Positions 22,539 through 23,867 of a stretch of 23,867 nt of DNA are shown here, piece after piece (positions within the stretch are counted from its first letter, which is position 1; each line of letters opens with the position of its first letter). The notes below the pieces were generated by a model, which saw only the letters and a list, made by a program, of their open reading frames with translations, was not told where the DNA came from and did no database searches. The position numbers were made by a program, and so were the translations under genes. The stretch is taken from the NCBI GenBank assembly GCA_035575095.1, contig DATLYF010000095.1, forward strand, positions 1 to 23,867, read 5' to 3'. Origin of the DNA: DATLYF01 sp035575095. Lineage in GTDB: Bacteria; Pseudomonadota; Gammaproteobacteria; Competibacterales; Competibacteraceae.

Positions 22539-23758
22539 AGGGCGAGCAGCCCGCTGCCCCACAGCCAGGCCAGCGCCAGGGCCATGGACAGCAGCGTCAT
22601 GGGAATGCCGCAGCGGGCGTGCTCGACGAAGCCCAGCCGCACCCCCGCCTCGCGGGCACGCTCGACCACGATGATGTTGGCCAGACTGCCGATGAGCAGC
22701 AGGTTGCCGGCCAGGGTGGAGAGGATGGCCAGGGCGTAATAGCTACCGCTGCCGAGCTCCGGCCAGACCGACAGCACCAGCATGATCATCGGCACATTGC
22801 CGATGGTGTTGCTGCCGACCAGGGTAAAGGGTGCCAGCGCCAGCAGCCGCTCCGGGCTCAGGCCGTGGCCGGCCAGCCATTGCACCAGGCGCGCGCTGAG
22901 GCCAGTGGCGGCCAGGGCATCGGTGACCACGAACAGCCCGGCGAAGAGGATGAGCAGATGCCAGTCGACCATGCCCAGCATGCGCCGGCTGGCCAGCCGG
23001 CGGCTCACCAGCAGCGCCCCGGCCACCATCAGCACCCCGCTCTCGTGCGGCAGCGGTGTGGCGAACAACACCAGCAGCACCACGGTCGCCAGCAGCGCCT
23101 TGCGCAACTGCCAGCGATCGAGGGTCACGCTGAGGGGTGCCGTGGTGGCCTCGCCAAGATGGAAGCGGCCGCGCCAGACCCAGGCTACCACAGCGAACAC
23201 GCAGGCCATCCCGGCCAGCGCCGGCACACCGCAGGCGGCCAGAAACGGCCAGAACTCCAGCCGCCCCACCTGGGCGATGAGGATGTTCTGCGGATTGCCG
23301 ATCATGGTGGCGGCAGAGCCGGCGTTGGCGGCGCCGGCCAGGGCGATCAAATAGGGCCGCGGATCGAGGCCGCGCGCCTGCAGACCGCTGCACAGCAGCG
23401 GCGTCATGGCGAACACCACCACGTCGTTGGCCAGCACCGCCGCCAGGTTGCCCGCCACCGCCACGGTAATGGCCAGCAGCCGCAGCGGCGAGCCCTGGGC
23501 GCGGGCGATGCGCAGCGCGCAGACGTCGTAGAAGCCGCTGGCGGCGAACTGGGCGGAGAGCAGCATCAGCCCGAACAGGATGAACAGGGTCGGGAAGTCG
23601 ATGGCACGCCAGGCCTGCTCGCCCGCCACTGCCCCACCCAGGTAGAGCAGCAGCGCGCCGAGCAGGGCGATACCGGTGCGGTCCAGTTGCAACCCAGGGA
23701 AGCGCCCCAGAGCCATCCCGGCGTAGACCAGCACGAACACCGTCAGCACCAGCGCCAT
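22535..23758 (-). CDS. ArsB/SLC13 (ion transporter superfamily) permease
   Basis: This 407-residue inner-membrane protein has about ten to eleven helices and two inverted-repeat signatures of the IT superfamily: AVLANDVVVFAMTPLL with MIGNPQNILIAQVG in the first half, and LVGSNTIGNVPMIMLVL with LIGSLANIIVVERAREAG in the second. These are the substrate and cation-binding loops of ArsB/NhaD/DASS-type carriers. The substrate could be a dicarboxylate, sulfate or another anion; no arsR or arsC lies near, so arsenite is not favoured. An AGGAG-type ribosome site precedes the ATG at 23758. It is coupled to the BASS-like gene and lies 42 bp after a probable TRAP permease. Confidence 0.85.
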   Translation of the reverse strand: MALVLTVFVLVYAGMALGRFPGLQLDRTGIALLGALLLYLGGAVAGEQAWRAIDFPTLFILFGLMLLSAQFAASGFYDVCALRIARAQGSPLRLLAITVAVAGNLAAVLANDVVVFAMTPLLCSGLQARGLDPRPYLIALAGAANAGSAATMIGNPQNILIAQVGRLEFWPFLAACGVPALAGMACVFAVVAWVWRGRFHLGEATTAPLSVTLDRWQLRKALLATVVLLVLFATPLPHESGVLMVAGALLVSRRLASRRMLGMVDWHLLILFAGLFVVTDALAATGLSARLVQWLAGHGLSPERLLALAPFTLVGSNTIGNVPMIMLVLSVWPELGSGSYYALAILSTLAGNLLLIGSLANIIVVERAREAGVRLGFVEHARCGIPMTLLSMALALAWLWGSGLLAL

Positions 23759-23800
23759 CGCCCGCTCTCCTCGTCCGTAACAGCCACCCGCTACCGGCGT

Positions 23801-23867
23801 TCAGCCGCGGGCGCTCATGCGCTGCGGCAGGTACAACACGATCTGCGGAAACAGAGTGATCAGCACC
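23801..23867 (-). CDS. C-terminal end of a probable TRAP transporter large permease (DctM type)
   Basis: Only the last 21 codons and a TGA are inside the window. The ending VLITLFPQIVLYLPQRMSARG is hydrophobic up to a LP and a short basic tail. This matches the usual end of DctM/SiaM large permeases (helix, FPQ, xxLP, polar tail). It is the same strand as the ArsB-like gene and ends 42 bp before its start, so the two may be one operon. The call rests on this short piece only. Confidence 0.5.
   Translation of the reverse strand, partial: VLITLFPQIVLYLPQRMSARG

Noticed and set aside
22535..23758. Arsenite efflux (ArsB with an ACR3-like partner)
   Set aside because: No arsR, arsC or arsA is nearby and the 311-residue partner lacks motifs I recognise from ACR3. 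A general anion or organic-acid carrier is safer.

Overview
The window reads as ordinary, densely packed chromosome of a high-GC Gammaproteobacterium. Evidence for this is the gene set yciB-yciI-bolA-ppiC, sohB, nudF, a DUF3135-type protein, an Opp system of enterobacterial layout, and Aot/His-type and Aap-type amino-acid importers. The set resembles Chromatiales-like or other free-living sulfur-oxidiser genomes, but that placement is a guess. I see no phage, transposase, integron, CRISPR, tRNA or rRNA, and no gene-free stretch longer than about 300 bases.

Layout. (1) Positions 1-4868, minus strand: an oligopeptide ABC importer in the order oppA-oppB-oppC-oppD-oppF, with oppF cut by the left edge. 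A terminator-like hairpin lies between oppA and oppB and another in the oppA leader. (2) 5065-7034, plus: yciB-yciI-bolA-ppiC, a compact housekeeping operon. (3) 7089-9484, minus: sohB, nudF coupled to a YeaQ/GlsB-type membrane protein, and a small periplasmic EF-hand protein. (4) 9674-12492, plus: a DUF3135-type gene, then a basic amino-acid importer (aotJ-aotQ-aotM). (5) 12502-17064, minus: a second polar amino-acid importer (aapJ-aapQ-aapM) followed by an AotO-like metallo-acylase. Neither importer has an ATPase gene here. (6) 17188-18434, minus: a class II aldolase coupled to a zinc-ribbon Nudix hydrolase. (7) 18596-21631, plus: a membrane-anchored N-acetylmuramoyl-L-alanine amidase, an actin-like protein that looks like MamK rather than MreB, and an MraZ-like protein of the type I associate with Bacteroidetes. 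(8) 21603-23867, minus: the end of a probable TRAP permease, an ArsB/SLC13-type transporter and a BASS/SBF-like transporter.

The most interesting part is region 7. The amidase and actin genes overlap by 53 bp. The amidase has a basic cytoplasmic tail, one transmembrane helix and a periplasmic catalytic domain. The mraZ-like gene sits outside any division/cell-wall (dcw) cluster and is separated from the actin gene by two hairpins and a G-quadruplex-type motif. Together they could be a filament-guided wall-cutting system with its own regulator. That is inference; the individual family assignments are better supported.

A second theme is RNA structure in the transporter operons. All three ABC importers carry a strong stem-loop between the binding-protein gene and the first permease gene, which fits the need for excess binding protein. 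All family comparisons were made from memory of family sequences; no database search was run.
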